This document shows positions 12,576 to 25,756 of a stretch of 64,000 nt of DNA, one piece after another. The notes under the pieces were generated by a model that was not told where the DNA came from, did no database searches, and was given only the letters and a program-made list of their open reading frames with translations. The translations under genes were made by a program, and so were the position numbers. Where the stretch lies: positions 235,652 to 299,651 of the forward strand of contig QLIY01000031.1 of assembly GCA_003260075.1 (NCBI GenBank), written 5' to 3'. How positions within the stretch are numbered: the stretch's first letter is position 1; every line of letters begins with the position of its first letter. This DNA is from Phallusia mammillata. Taxonomy: Eukaryota > Chordata > Ascidiacea > Phlebobranchia > Ascidiidae.

Positions 12576-14226
12576 TGCTAAATTCGTTTTCTTTAAATTC
12601 TGCGTTTGGACACAGTCGTACATTACAGAGTTTCTAGAAAAATCGGTAAGAGATAGCCCATAACTTTCTCTGGAAAATTTGTTGTGAATGAAATTTTCTA
12701 AAAGTTCAGAAATTTTTTTTTTTTTTTCACCTAAATAATGAAGTCACTTTGTTTATATTTAAAACAAAACAGTTTAGGTATGTGGAATCAGAACTGACTT
12801 CTCGTCCATGAAATAGGTGCGCCTAGCGAAGAACCGAAGTAAAAAATAATCGGTTTCAGTTGGTGATAGATGCCACACAAAAAGCGGGGTTTCCCGCTTC
12901 TGCAGCTTTGTGCAAGATTAAAATCGGAATGGCAAGTTTGGTTAATAAGGTCAGCAATTCCATAGCACTGGACCTTCCTACATATTGCGTGCGACTAACG
13001 AACCTACCGCTTAAGGTCAATGACTAATGCCGAGACGATTTCTTGGTTCATCGTTATTCTTTCGTTAAGCATTTAAGTGGGACTTAAACGCCAACGTAAT
13101 AATGCAATAGCATGATGACTATGGGCTCGTAATTTTGGCAATGTTTCAATTATTTCCTTTACCGTCCCCTCAACATTTTGTTGATTTCAAATCGGCATCT
13201 ACACCTGTTTATTGACTTTGAATTTCATGTTGGATGAAGTCAATATTACAGTCAATAGTTTCCCAGTCAACAAACATGTATAGTTTAGAAAACTTTGAAA
13301 AACTGTTTTTAATAGTCAATCCTAACAACTGCTTTGCCCACTACCAATAATTTGGATAACGCAATGTTTCAATGAACGTTTTGCATTTCTTGAATTTCAA
13401 AAACATATTTTCAACCTCGTTGTAAGACATTCCGTTCTTCAACAAATAAATCAACACAGAAGCATAAAGTCCCAGTAGGAAGTTGCAAATGAAAAAAATG
13501 GTTTCTGATTTTCACCTTTTATGTCACACAAAACTGGTCAAAAATAACAAATTTTACGTGGGTAACACTAGATTATTTTATGAAAAGCGTTTGTGGCGAA
13601 AAAGTTTGGGAATAAAGTAGCAGCCCGGCAGGCTTCGAAACAAACTCACTCGGTTGTTTTCGGTTGTTTCGGAATCGAAATGTTTTGTTTGCATTCGGGC
13701 TTGATGCATTCGCACAAGGGCAGAATTTTCTCATTTCGAGCCCTGCACCCAACGTGCCTTGTTTCAGGATGCAAAGAAAGTCGGCAGGACAAATCTTTCA
13801 CCGCTGCGGCATGTCCGAAAAATCTCCCGTTACCTCGCTGCTGTTCGGCAAGCTGGTAGACGGGGAAGTCCCACACACGAGATTTGCCTGCACCACAGCA
13901 AGTGTTAGTTGTGCTTCGGCAACTATCAGGTCACTTTATTTTTCGACTCTGTTCCGCCATACAGCGGCAGATATTTGACGCGCTGTATTTTCAGTGCCCT
14001 TGGTTTGGGACTTGAAACAGAGTAAAAGCTAAGATACGAAATACAAACACTAAAATCAATCAAGCTGAAACGTCAATAGTGTAAAATTGTCAATAATTTC
14101 AACCTTTTACGTGACTGTGTATATAAACGGGTGTAACTGATGTACCCCTTCGTATCACTGATGATGGCATAGGCATTTGCCGAAACACTTTTTATGTCTA
14201 TTTGTGCCGTTATTTTCACTATTAAA

Positions 14227-15551
14227 TCAATGCCTAAACATACAAAACTGCAAAAATACATGACTGAACTGTACCTCTAATTTTCTAGCAGCAAGTTGTG
14301 CTTGAGCAATTTCAACAAGAGCATTTTGCACGCGAGCCAATTGCTGCTCCCCGTTTCGCACATAAACACGAAGCTTCTCTGCAGCTTCTTGGTTTTCTTT
14401 CTCAAGTTGCATCAAACATGCAGCCTGAAAAATTATTTAAACTTTTAAGCTTTACACCGAACCTATGTGGGGCATTAGTATTTGACAATAAAGTCCCTTT
14501 TTCATCATATTTTTAAGAACATTTGTACTCTCCACACACTGCTATATAAACAAATATACAGAAGTTCGTTAACCCACTTAGAAGTCAATGAAAATCTCAT
14601 ACAAACTGTCTTAAATTTTTATGAACTAGATTAATACCATGACATTTACAGACCAACACAATTACTCACATAACAAGTTTGCAAAGCTTTTCTTATATGT
14701 AATTGATTATGATCAATATATAGTTATATATGAACCGAGTTTTTTTTTTTAAGTTAATGGACACAGTTTAAATTTACAATCCTTATACAATTGAAAATTT
14801 TATAAGATTAACCAGATTCATCAGTACCAAACAAAGTGCAAGCAAACATAAAGCATACACTTACCTGTAAATCAGGGGTACTATCCTCACTCGGTAATGA
14901 GTCAATTAAAATATCAACATCCTTGGCAGTTCTCATGATTAGGTTGCTGAACAAGGCAATGGTCTCTAAACAAAAATTGACCCCAGGTTTTAATTAACAA
15001 CCTTGCAAGCGAATATCAGTAATATGAAACAATTTTATTGTGTTTGACTCATTACCATCATTAGTAACAGCTGGCGCTTTATTTCCAGACTTTTCCAATC
15101 CAGCAAAAGTCCCAGGTGGAGCAGTTTGTTGCAGAATCCCAACACTGTTGCAAAAGTGGTCGGCAAGCTAATCAAAAATGGTACTGTTAATTGAAAGAAT
15201 AATTTTGAGAAAACAAAAGAGTGTATTTAGTTTTGGCTGGAACTAAATACCACATGATGTACCAGAGAGTATACCACATGGTGTGTGGAATGTAAGAATA
15301 CAAGCTCTAAATAGGGTCGATGAGACCAGATTCAAGTAATATTTCAATTACAAACCCTCACCCCAATTCAAATAGCTATAGTTGTCAGCGCTTTTAAAAG
15401 TCTGCATAATTATAATTTTCACACAAGTATATTTACGTCCTGCTCACCATGCGATATCATACAGTATTTATTACCACCGTTTAGTTTTTAGGCCATAACA
15501 CATATATACCTGGTTAACAGCATCTTGCAGTTGAGTTAAACGATCCGACAT
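14227..15551 (-). CDS. MED21: Mediator complex subunit 21
   Basis: Four phase-compatible exons: 15510-15551, 15056-15167, 14865-14965 and 14227-14424, giving 150 residues; human MED21 is about 144. The start [14 protein letters not shown] is almost the vertebrate MED21 N-terminus and is followed by [14 protein letters not shown]. Exon 3 carries [18 protein letters not shown], another hallmark of the family. Exon 4 is a charged helical coiled-coil tail ([17 protein letters not shown]). MED21 is a small middle-module subunit that pairs with MED7 and helps connect Mediator to RNA polymerase II. The extreme C-terminus (VQFSHVFLQ to the TGA at 14227) is not conserved. An alternative donor at GAG|GTACAG near 14275 would change only that tail. 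A minus-strand AATAAA lies at 13935-13940. Confidence 0.93.
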
Positions 15552-15999
15552 TATAAAATGTTTATCACTACTCACAAAAAAAACTAAAACAAGTAAAAAT
15601 AACTTTTCAGGTACTTGGTATAAAATTTCAGATGTTTATCTTTTCTTGGCACAAAATACAATCTGAGATATTTATACAAATGCAACAACACAATAGCTGC
15701 TAGCAACATAAGTAACAACACAACAAAATAAACTAAAAAAATAGACAGGTTTACTTACAAAATTACTTTAAATCTAAATCATTACATATATTTATCTGAT
15801 GAGATATAAATGAAACAAAAAACAACAATATAAAGCCCTTGTTAATTTTGTTCACACACTAAGTTGCATCACAATGTGTAAAATATGACAAGTTTAATCT
15901 GAAGTTTATATTGCGCAAAAACAAATTTACAGAAATCATCAATCAGTTTAAACCACATAGTCATTCTTAGTTAACAACTCTGTTGTTGTAAGCGATTAG

Positions 16000-16452
16000 C
16001 TATTTTTCACCTCTACCATCCATTAAAAGTCCATGTCCTATAGGTGAAGATTCTTTTTTGGTTGTTGAACTTGTTTTCACTATGCCAGCTTTTTCACTTT
16101 GTTGGTGCATAAAGCTATCAAGCAAACTGTACAACAGTGGTACTTTAGCTGAACTTTCTGTATCTGCAACATTTAGTTCTTGACACAAAAAATCCCTGTG
16201 TAGTTGTACTTCAGGCTGTCCAGTCTCAGCAACTAATACAGAATCAGTGTATTTGTAGTCGTTAAAGATTAAATACTCCCTAATAAGGTCATTGATAAGA
16301 AGATTTTCGTTGCTCAGTTTTGGCTTGGTAGCAGTTGGATCATCCAAAGCACGAAATACTTCAGTTCGAACACGAGCTTTTAATTCTCCCATTACTCCTT
16401 TGGTCTCCAATGTGTCTGTTAGAGCTTTCTTAAGTGCATCAACTGTAGCCAT
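16000..16452 (-). CDS. CEP20: Centrosomal protein 20 (FOPNL/FOR20), LisH protein
   Basis: Single-exon ORF of 150 residues. I chose the inner methionine at 16452 (MATVDALKKALTDTLETKG) because it coincides with the vertebrate start; an in-frame ATG lies 25 codons upstream but adds unconserved residues. Conserved blocks include LKARVRTEVFRALDD, NENLLINDLIREYL and YKYTDSVLVAETGQP, covering the TOF/LisH dimerisation region. The family acts in centriolar satellites and ciliogenesis. It is slightly shorter than human CEP20 (about 174), with a divergent tail. It sits 448 bp upstream of MED21 in the same orientation, too far for a typical tight Ciona operon. Lack of introns contrasts with its neighbours. 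Confidence 0.93.
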   Translation of the reverse strand: MATVDALKKALTDTLETKGVMGELKARVRTEVFRALDDPTATKPKLSNENLLINDLIREYLIFNDYKYTDSVLVAETGQPEVQLHRDFLCQELNVADTESSAKVPLLYSLLDSFMHQQSEKAGIVKTSSTTKKESSPIGHGLLMDGRGEK

Positions 16453-18094
16453 GTTTTCCGACTTCAACAAGCAGTTCAAAAAGATATGATAAACTTTTAA
16501 TAACGATTTTTCAGAATTTAGACACAATACATCTAAGACAACCCTGAGTTAGTCACATTTTTATCAAAGAGCACATAGGGTGAATAAAAGAGTGCTTTTA
16601 AAATTTGTAGTCAAAAATTACAACTTTGTGCGGTCAATTTGCATTTTTTAACGTTGTGCGGCTATTCCGGCCTAATGATTGTTTTAGTTCAATCGTATTG
16701 CTACGTTATCTTTCGCCAGAATAGCATTTAATTACTTTACAAGAAATAAACTTGAATTACCTCACTTTCATTTGTAGCTGAAAAGGGGATTTTTGTAAAT
16801 GCAAAAGTCAACCGATTTTAATTTAAAAGTCACACTGATTCGTCACAAATATGTCATAATTCTATCTTCGAATTTTTTTGACGAAACATAAATATGACTT
16901 ATTTTCTGCTATACAACTGGCACATACCGGTTGTCATTTTAATTTACTTTAGCAAAACTTACCACATTTATCGTTTTTATAATCAGAAGCCCTTTTATAA
17001 ATGCAAAAATCCTTGAAATGCTTGGCATAAAAATCCACATTCTCCTTAAAGTAACGTTGGTGCACTTCTTAGTTGTACCTAAAACTGACACAGGCAAAAC
17101 AAAAAAATCGGGCTAAAGGGTGTATTTTATTGTTTGCTTAAATGAAGATGGGATAATGATGTACAGGTGACAAATATAAAAATGGAATTAGCACCGACCA
17201 AACAGAACTAGGCAAGGGTTTTTCCAGCAAGCAAGCAAAGCATCACCAGTAGGGGCCCTGCAACGAACATAGAAATCTGTGTTTATGTACAAACTAGGAA
17301 AAGGAGGACAACTACAAAAACACGGTGTGAATATGAGAATAATGGCTTCGTTTGGAGCTAATCTGCTCGACTACTAACAGAGGCTATACTCATTTGCCGC
17401 TATGGGGTGCTACTCAACAGTGGTGATACCAAAATCATCAACGGGCGCTAGGTGGCGCCGCGGCGCTGATAAAACGTACAAAAGTGTCTCATTGCGCGCG
17501 GTTGGCTAGTGGATTACAGAAAAAGTGTGTCACAAAAACGGCGGGCACCAAATCACGGGTGGGACAAAACAATTAAAATGAATCGCTATGTGCAAAGCTG
17601 GGTTCGTTCACTAATTGTTAAGTGAACGAGCCGACAACATAAATGAATTAGAACGAATAACGAACGATCTAACACTGATGCCCGCTAAAACAAACAACTA
17701 TTGCTACACCGTCCTTAGTATAAAGAAACAAATAGGTTTTAGAAAACAGACGAACAAAAAAAACTTTCCAGACCAATTTGTTGGTAAAATGGGGGGTTAT
17801 TTGAAGACATTACTCTGGTACATTTAGAACGAATAAAAAGCGCGGGAACTTGAAATATTGTACACCTGAAACTTCGTTGACATTGGGAAACAAAAATAAA
17901 AATTTGGTCCGAAAAAGACCATAAATGCACTTTGCCGTCCTTTGAAAGGGACTGTTAATACTCGATACAAAAACATTTGCACTCCAGGGGATTTGGTAAA
18001 AAGTACTTTTACTCAAAAGTGTAAAAAGCTCTCTTCGTAAATGCCAGAAGCACTTTAACCTTTGGCTGCTGTGAACTTTAACAGTCATTTCACT
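16453..18094. other. CEP20 promoter side and FOXM1 3' flank
   Basis: No further coding sequence was recognised. The part nearest 16.5 kb should hold the CEP20 promoter. The FOXM1 3' UTR extends leftward from 18095; the first clear minus-strand AATAAA is near 17127, implying a 3' UTR of about 0.95 kb if used. A GC-rich patch at 17447-17470 includes the overlapping motifs GGTGGCGCCGCGGCGC. Short ORFs here look random. Confidence 0.5.
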
Positions 18095-21000
18095 TCAGAG
18101 CTGCGTAAGGCTGGACCAACTGAGATTTAGATCAGCAATGTCCGAAAAATGTGTGTTGATGCGAGAAAAACTACCGCTGCCGCCACTCAAGTCCAGCAAC
18201 TTACTGAAGCTGCTGTCCAAAGCCTCAACCTTTACTGGTGTGTTGATGAAATGGTTTGAACTACCAGCTTGCTCGGAGCTGTCCACATGTCTGGATGTGA
18301 CATCAGCGAACGGGATACGACCGGCGGGCGAGAGTCCCGTAAAATGCCGCGTAGGGTACGAAGGTCGCTCGGGAGTTTTGAAAACTGTGCCCATGATGTC
18401 TTGCAAGAAATCGGTTTGGAGGTCGTCACTTCGGCTAGCGGTAGGAATAGGTGATGGCGTTCGTAGCGGAACGTTTTCGTTGCCTATCCAAGCTTCTCGG
18501 CTTGTATTACGGCAGCCGTTTTCGCGTGGACATATATTTTCCTGATTTTCGATCGATTCACAAGCTCTGTTAAACAGCATAGGTTACTCAACTTGCAAAA
18601 AGACACATCACCAAACCCAACTTTAACACCTTAAAGCATAAATTCAACACAAACCTGTACTTTAAAGACTTTTTCCACTTTTCCTTGCACAGGGGCGTCG
18701 ACGTAGGCAAGTGTGACGTGGTCGATGACGTCATAGCGCGCGTGAGGTCACCCGCTTCGCTCTTGACGCGGCGGATCTGTTGGGAAACCGGTGTCGTTTC
18801 ATTGACGCAACGAATCCCAACGCCGCTGACGTAACTCGATTCGGGGGATCCCCAAGAGCGACGGCGTTTTCGGGCTGTGGAGACTTTAGGCGACGACTTG
18901 TTCTAATGATAAAAAGATTTTAGATAAGATGAACATAAATTCATAACTGGGATCAGCCTTGAAGCGGCTATGGCTCTATGCAGACCAGCGATCCCCTCAT
19001 ACGAAGCTGACATGCAGCATACCAGGCAGGCAACGGTGCTTGTGATTCGACTTTCGGAGGATTCTCCACTGAGCCTGTGCCAGTTGGTAGAGCGCAGGTT
19101 CCGGAAAGACCCCTGTCGTGGGTTCGAATCCCACCGCAGATTTTTTTCTAGCCTACGTCTTGCCGTATGGTGGTAAATGCTTGGTGACTGGCTGATTCGG
19201 TATGGCGCCTTCAAAAGGCCTGGCGTACTGTGATGAAGATTTCAGATAATGTCCTACTAAATCGTTAAAGAGTCTACTGTATGGGCATACACAGAAGCTT
19301 ATGAGGTATACTAAGGACCACTGTGAGCAGCATTAGTACGTTGAGGCCAGAACAGAGTTGTAAGCGGACTCGAACCCTGGATCAACCCGAATCGTTTTTA
19401 AGAAGCCCTTTTGGCCTGAAAGTTTGAATGGCAGGCCTATACACGAAAAACTACAAAAAGTACGGAATGCAAACAACAAAGTACAGATCACTTAAAAAAG
19501 AATGTTTTAGTTTTGGTTGTTTTTTAGGAAGTTACGGACACACAATGTGAAGTCAGCTCAGCATTAAGCCCGTTTATACAAAACCTAAACCTGATCCCGA
19601 CGCAGAGCTAGGCGCAGAGCCAAAAAGAGTCTGAGCGTTGAGCAGTAGAGTAACGCACAAGGGGGAAAATTGACAGTCAGACAGTAATGGCAGACTTGCA
19701 TAAAAATACAAGTTGGCCGGTGTCTGATAATGAAACCTGCCGATAATCTGCCATTTGCCTAAAAGTATTAAATGGTAATTTAACCATTTATAAAATGTTT
19801 TTTATCCAAAACGGACAGTGAGGTTTTCTATACTTTTTACGCGACTTGAAAAAGTGGGCGCTAGAGCAGTTCTCAACCTTTTTGTAGTTACTGAATCTCT
19901 ATAATAAATTTAGCGGGTCTATGAACTTTCATGTACAGTAGACCCAGGTTTTAGCCCCCAAACATACCTGAGACAAAAAGTCTTTAAAGGGTGAACCGAG
20001 ATCATTGAGAATTTCACTAAAAGTTTCCTCCGACAAGCCAAAAGATGGGGGTTTGGATGCCACAAGGTTTTTCGCGTTTTGCTTGTGGAGCTTTTTGCAG
20101 AGGAGAAACTGTGCACCAGAGGGAGACAAAGACCTCCTCCGCTGTGGAGATGGAGATGGTGAATCACTCTCGCTGCTTTCCTGGGAGAAATTTACAAAAT
20201 TGGTTACGATTGCTTTCCCACAAAAACAAATGTTTAAACTTATATTTTATGGGTGTAAGCATTGGTTTAAGTCAGAGGTTTTTAACTTTCAGGGCCGAAA
20301 AACTCAAAAATAAGTCAAAGGGCCACACTAATGAATCTTTTGTTGCAGTATCACGTGACAAAAAAGCATTATGCATGATAGAAACGTAAATTGCGTTTTC
20401 ATGCCAGCAACTACATTAAAAAACTGTATTGTAATAAATAACAACAAGCATACAGTGTAGCATGGTGAATGAACCAGCTATACCACTATGTTGAATAACA
20501 AAGGCATACAATGACACAAGAATGAAAAAATAGGATGCAATAATTGCAATTGCCGGATCTTGAGAATAAGCCGGTACAATAAACCCATAAAAATGTTGCA
20601 TGTGTTTCTAATTGTCACTTTTAGGAGTAAATTCGCTGGTTAAAATGGTATTTCATGTGGCTTGTTGAGATGCAGATATGAGACTCCTAGTTTTAGTGTT
20701 ACATCAGCCTAATGAAGACACATTTATATTTTAAGTGCAATAAGCATCAGAAAGTCAAACACCAGCCAAAACCAAAATGTATTTAAACTCAAAACTAAGA
20801 ATAAGCTGAAAAACAAGTTGATTTTGTACCTTTACAAAGTGCAATGAAGAGTTAAGAGAATCGTTGAGAGTCTGCAACGGTTCCTTTCTAGACTTTTTCT
20901 GGCTTCCAGTTTTGCAAGAAATCTGTCATAAAAAGTAAAAATTCCTTACAACACCAATCAAAGTTATTTGTGCAAATACAGATGATTCTGGTTACACCCA

Positions 21001-24000
21001 TTTTTTTTAGATTTACCAAAAAATACTAGGAATTTTTTTAAACTAACCAGCTGCAGTAAGCAAAAAAATACAATTTGCATTTTTTTTAACTTTAACTGTC
21101 TGTATAGGTATCATAGTACTGTTTATAATGACAATGTACCAAGCACTCAGTTAATACATTAGCTCCCATCCAAGATGCATGTTTAAAGAAACTTACATTT
21201 GCTTGTGATAACATCGGACTGACATCCTTGCCCAGGTGCACTTTAACAACTGTTGAACTTTCCGTCAAACCTATGGTAAAGGTTTGTTGATACAATTTTC
21301 ATGTTACATACATTTTGGTGTATATTTACCAGGTGTGGAAATGTTCTGCATTGTCCCTGAGGGTGTAGAATGGCTGATATCAGAGTGGAAACCAGAGTCG
21401 GTAAAAAATGATGCTGATGTTGAGGTAACATCGTGGCTGAAACTAAAAACATATAACAGTTTTGAGCATGGGTCTGCAAAGGTTTTCAGCATTACATACA
21501 GGTTTAAGGCAGATAGCATTGGGTTAAATGACACACAACGAAATCAACTGACAACTGTATGCAGGAACAATTATTACTCAAGAATCTCCATCTAATTCAG
21601 ACAAAACTGGAGGTACAAATGATTTGCAATGTGGTAAGGCTTTAACTAAGCAACATCAGTTAATCCAGTTTTTGGCCTAATCCAAATGAATTTTGTGGTC
21701 CAAGCAGGTCCAGATTAAGCAAGGTTTACTGTACTGTTTAGGCATGGGCTGGCAACAAATTTCTTACTGTACCCATGGTTTATAGATATTACTAATAAAA
21801 GTGTAGTGGGTAAGTTAGTTTGCATATTAGATTTTTTAACAAAGTATATATATAAATGGCTTTGGACTTGTGTAAGCAACATTTACCTTATGCTGTCAAC
21901 ATCTGTATGCGATGCAGAACTTTCCATATTTGGTGTTTGTGGACTCATTATCGCACTATCGTTTGCCTGGGGAAAAAAATCAAACATACAATCAAGGAAA
22001 ATTGGTCAAAATTGATCTAGAAATAAAACAGCCAATAAAGCCCAAAGTATACAAAAGTCTAAAAAGCATTATTGTTTGACAGTACACAAAGTGTTCAATC
22101 TGCCTTGGTAGACACCTGTACCAGTGGAACTGGGAGCAAAACATATGGTCTTGAGCATTGAGGAAGTCTTGGTAAAATTGGCTTTTGTCCAGTGGGCACA
22201 TGTTGCATAGGCCACATTTGTTGGGCAGGTTTGGAGCTGCAATCTTGGAATGCATGTTGAGTACCACCTCTCTAAAGAAAAACTTAATCTTAATACTTTT
22301 AGCCTTAGATTTAATGTGGAAATGCCAGGTTGCATAATAGTGGCCTAAAAGTGAACCAAAAAATTATACTCTGCCAATTTTTAAATACTGTGACTCTAGT
22401 CCAGTGGTTCTCAAACTTTTGATGCATGCGGCACATTAAAGAACTAAAATATGTTGTCGTGGCACACTTTGCAGGTAAACATAACAAAAGTTGTTTAAAA
22501 ATGGTAATTTTCAACCTAATCGTGATGGGTAAGGATGCTTTCAATTAACAAATAACAAAAATATGAGCTTTGAAACGTTGTCATACACACCAGTCTTTCA
22601 TTCTGAAGTCTTAAAACACCAGGAAATGTTTGCACTTTAAAACAAGAAGATTTCGCGGCACACTTGGAAACCTCACACGGCACACTAGTGTGCCGCGGCA
22701 CACAGTTTGAGAATCACTGCTCTAGTCAAATAACTCATCAGGGCATTCGAACCCATTTTGCTTTAGGGATTTTCGAATTTATTCTTTCATTGGTGTCTTC
22801 ATGAAGGCAGTATTAAATAATAAAAAATGCATGAAAAATATTCGCAAATAGACCTCCATCAATCGTTTGCATATTTTTTCCCTGTTCCAAATTTCTGTAT
22901 ATTAGTTTGATACTATGTCATTTCTGTCTGTATTTTCAGGTAACTGTAATACATATGAGTAGTTTTACTAACCAGGCTGTCGAGGGTGAGAGGCCTCATA
23001 TTGAGATCTGCTCTCAATGTCCAGTAAGAAGCCTTGGAGCCAGTAGCTACCTCACGAACGAATATGTCATGAAGGGATAAGTTGTGACGTATGGAGTTTT
23101 TCCACCCTTAAATGACAAAATATGCAACATAGGAACCAGTAAATTTGACAGTGATAAGGAACAACCAACTACAGTTTTATTATTGTACAACTACCTGGTT
23201 TGGCATTTTTAAAGTAGGGAAACCGTTCCTCAATCCACTGGTAGATTTGCCGCAGTGTCATGCGACCAGTTCCACTACTGTTGATGGCAAACTGAATTAA
23301 TGCCATGTATGAGTATGGAGGTCTTCCCCGGCGGTCTCGCTGCATAACAGAGAAAAGAGGTGTAACATGATATATAGGGATGTTTAAAGTAGAATAATTG
23401 TTTCGAATCCAGAAAATTGAATCCAAGTTTTATATATACCATTTTGGTTGTGCAATCATTAATCGTTAATTTTGCCTCCAATGCACCACCGTCATTATGG
23501 AGATGTTATAGCGTCTGCTCACTTGACGCCAACGAGTATTTTACTGTCTTTCGCAACGGTTTTAATGACCTAGGTCTTCAGGTAAATGTAATGCACCTGT
23601 TTATTTTTACCGAATATAAGAGCACACATTTATATTGGTTCCAATTACAAGATATAAAAGCCAAAATTGAATTCAAATCCAAAAGATTCGATATTCTACT
23701 GTGAACATCCCTAATGATACATATTATACTTGAAAATGTAAAAATACAAAAAGCAAGTGTACCTCATATTTTCTTTCCCTCTCTAGTGGTACAGGCATAA
23801 AGTTGTTTACACCCATTCTTCCAAGCCAAGTAATGTTAGTAAGGCTGTCATCGATGGGTGAAGGACCAAAATTTGTTGTCACATGCATTGGATGGTTGGG
23901 ATTGAAATATTGTAAGGGTTGAGCTTGCGGAAAGCAGTCACCTAATGTTAGAACAATAAACACAGGCAAATCCAACTTTAAACACAGGCAAATCCCATTT

Positions 24001-24911
24001 TGCCAAGTTTTTTTATGTAATTAACCAGATTATGCAATTAGGCATTTTTCTTTACACATAATATTAAAGGGTATGATCTTTACCCAATTTAACAGATTAT
24101 GCAATTAATTGGCAACTAATCATATTCGTACAATTATATGTCTATGAATAACTTCAGATTTATAAGGGCTCCACTTACCAGATTGCGGTAGATAGTTAGT
24201 GGGATATGGTGCACCTCCACTAAATTGGCCCTGAACACCACATGGTTGGTTCATATTCATAAACATGAACTGACCATTTTGGTTGATATTTGGGTCACCA
24301 GGTCCATATGTCATACCAGGTTGGTTAATCATTTGCTGTGGAAACTGTCCTTGGGTATGAATGCTATTGTTTTGGAAGTCAGGTATATCTTGTTTAATAA
24401 ACTGGGTTCCAATGGTTTGACTTTGTACATTTCCAGGATAGAATTGAGTATCTTGGCTTGGTGATGGAATACACATTTCTGTCTGCTGATTTATCGGATT
24501 GGGAAAATAATTCCGACCAGTTGACCATGTTTGGGTTGGTTCAATTTTTACATTGGTTTGGTTGACAGGAGTAGTTGGAACCGGGACAGTTGGCTGAATT
24601 GATGCAAAGTTGGAAAAATCAGCAACCTTTTCAACTTTAACTTTTGGTGACTGAACTTTAGGTGCAAGTTTTGGCTTTAATTCGATTTCTGACAGACTTT
24701 TTAGTCTTGGAATTTTCTTTGGCTTCTTTATTACATGAGTGGACTGGGGCTGAAGATTTCCACAAGAGTTTCGACGCAACAGAATTATTGGCCTATGTGA
24801 TTTAACTTTGGCTTTTGACAAAGCAACAACACCTTTAAGCTTCTGGTTAGCATTCGAAGATTCCATCATCTTTTCTCTTGCTCTAGCAATAACTGGGTCC
24901 TCGTTCTCCAT
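18095..24911 (-). CDS. FOXM1: Forkhead box M1 transcription factor
   Basis: Eleven exons: 24179-24911, 23763-23941, 23195-23339, 22973-23106, 21887-21966, 21330-21436, 21197-21270, 20830-20922, 19968-20180, 18655-18902 and 18095-18566. All junction phases agree, giving about 825 residues. SLTNITWLGRM just before the forkhead is a FOXM1-specific motif. The forkhead (about residues 309-395) shows RPPYSYMALIQFAINS, IYQWIEERFPYFK and the recognition helix WKNSIRHNLSLHD. Downstream are Ser/Pro-rich CDK-type sites (RTPSPIP, FKTPERP). The C-terminus SDIADLNLSWSSLTQL resembles the transactivation end of vertebrate FOXM1. FOXM1 drives G2/M genes in dividing cells. Introns carry a hAT MITE, a pogo-like element and a SINE. 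Small extra exons in the 21967-22972 intron cannot be excluded. Confidence 0.92.
18932..19235 (+). mobile_element. tRNA-derived SINE with target duplication, in a FOXM1 intron
   Basis: The element has an A-box-like TGTGCCAGTTGG and a B-box GGTTCGAATCCCACC at tRNA spacing (about 19076-19140). A T-run and a tail (CTAGCCTACG.. AATGCTTGGTGACTGGC.. AGGCCTGGCGTAC) follow. The tail recurs at 11937-11995 and, inverted, at 34181-34310. The acceptor stem does not pair, so it is not a functional tRNA. Imperfect direct repeats AAGATTTTAGATAAGATG (18914-18931) and AAGATTTCAGATAATG (19236-19251) flank it, as expected from retroposition. Confidence 0.82.
21645..21735. mobile_element. Pogo/Tigger-like MITE fragment
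   Basis: The right side reads GGTCCAGATTAAGCAAGGTT then TACTGTA, the inverted form of the CAGTAAACC..GGTTAATCTGGACC end seen at 27352. The left side has CAGTTAATCCAGTTTTTGGCC, a degenerate inverted partner. It lies in a FOXM1 intron. Confidence 0.5.
22402..22719. mobile_element. hAT MITE with perfect 8-bp target duplication, in a FOXM1 intron
   Basis: The ends are CAGTGGTTCTCAAACTTTT and CAGTTTGAGAATCACTG, inverted repeats typical of hAT/Charlie-type elements. Identical CTCTAGTC octamers flank it (22394-22401 and 22720-22727). The interior has the characteristic GCGGCACA and CGGCACACTAGTGTGCCG stretch. The 318-bp element has no transposase. Confidence 0.93.
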
Positions 24912-25756
24912 TTTTTTGGAATAGTTTGGAAAGCAAATTTACTTGTTGAAAATGTTAAATAAAGCACTCTTTCCATCCATGAATCAGCACAATTGGCAGT
25001 GTGAAAGCCAGAAACAGTAGATATGTACATTAAGACGTAAGTGCTTAACTGTTTAATCAACCTAAACACAGTTTTTTAGGCTCAATAACACTTTTCTACA
25101 AAAACTAATTTATTATTTTCAAACTGACAGTAAATATTGATTTTTTGAAAAACATTGATACTTTATACATAATACACAAAAATCATTTTGTAATTAAAAA
25201 TAGCTTTTCAGTAAATTAGTTTCTTTCTTACTTCTGTTGACTAAAACGGTTGCCAATATTTGTTTAAATTGCTTATTGGGTATTTTAGGTTATACTTAAA
25301 TCATTTGATGCTGCAAAAACTTGTTGAATACTCACTGAAACTTGTTTAATCTGTCAAAGTTTCTGATTTACCAAAAATAAAAACAGTAAACTTATCTGAT
25401 TTTCTAACTGCAGTTGGGTCCCCACACATGCACAGTTATACATAATGCATTTCAATAGATAACAATGAGTAAGTAGGATAACTAATTGAGGTTCAATACA
25501 CCAAACTTAAAATTAGAAAACCACAGTGACTCAATCAATAGTACTGCAAAATTTCAATCCAATCTGCCAACGTTTAAGATTGAAATTTAACACAATTCTT
25601 TCACATTTGTAAAACTTTAAAACCATTTTGAAAACAAACACAAGATGTTATTCTTCAGCTGAAATGATTTACCCAGTTTCAAACATCTGTAATAACTCGA
25701 ATTTACCTACCTTCCGACGGAAAGACACGAATCGGTTCTGTTGGTGTTCTTGTCAG

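Larger units (their letters stand above)
7778..14226. other. Gene-poor interval rich in repeats
   Basis: No ORF here has recognisable homology or a phase-consistent chain of exons. It contains a 62-bp perfect inverted repeat (8881-9095), direct repeats (9750-10090 and 10489-10662), a MITE with perfect target duplications (11148-11363) and a SINE tail (11937-11995). It also has a more GC-rich patch at 13590-13980 with overlapping ORFs on both strands that I cannot assign. The LU-FnIII gene promoter should lie just above 7777, and the MED21 3' end, with AATAAA on the minus strand at 13935-13940, lies at the right. Confidence 0.6.

Noticed and set aside
14227..16452. CEP20-MED21 operon
   Set aside because: The same orientation suggested it, but the 448-bp spacing is long for ascidian operons and no trans-splice acceptor near the MED21 ATG stands out.
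19076..19145. Functional tRNA gene
   Set aside because: A and B boxes are present, but the acceptor stem does not pair. The unit is embedded in a repeated element with target duplications, so it is a SINE head.
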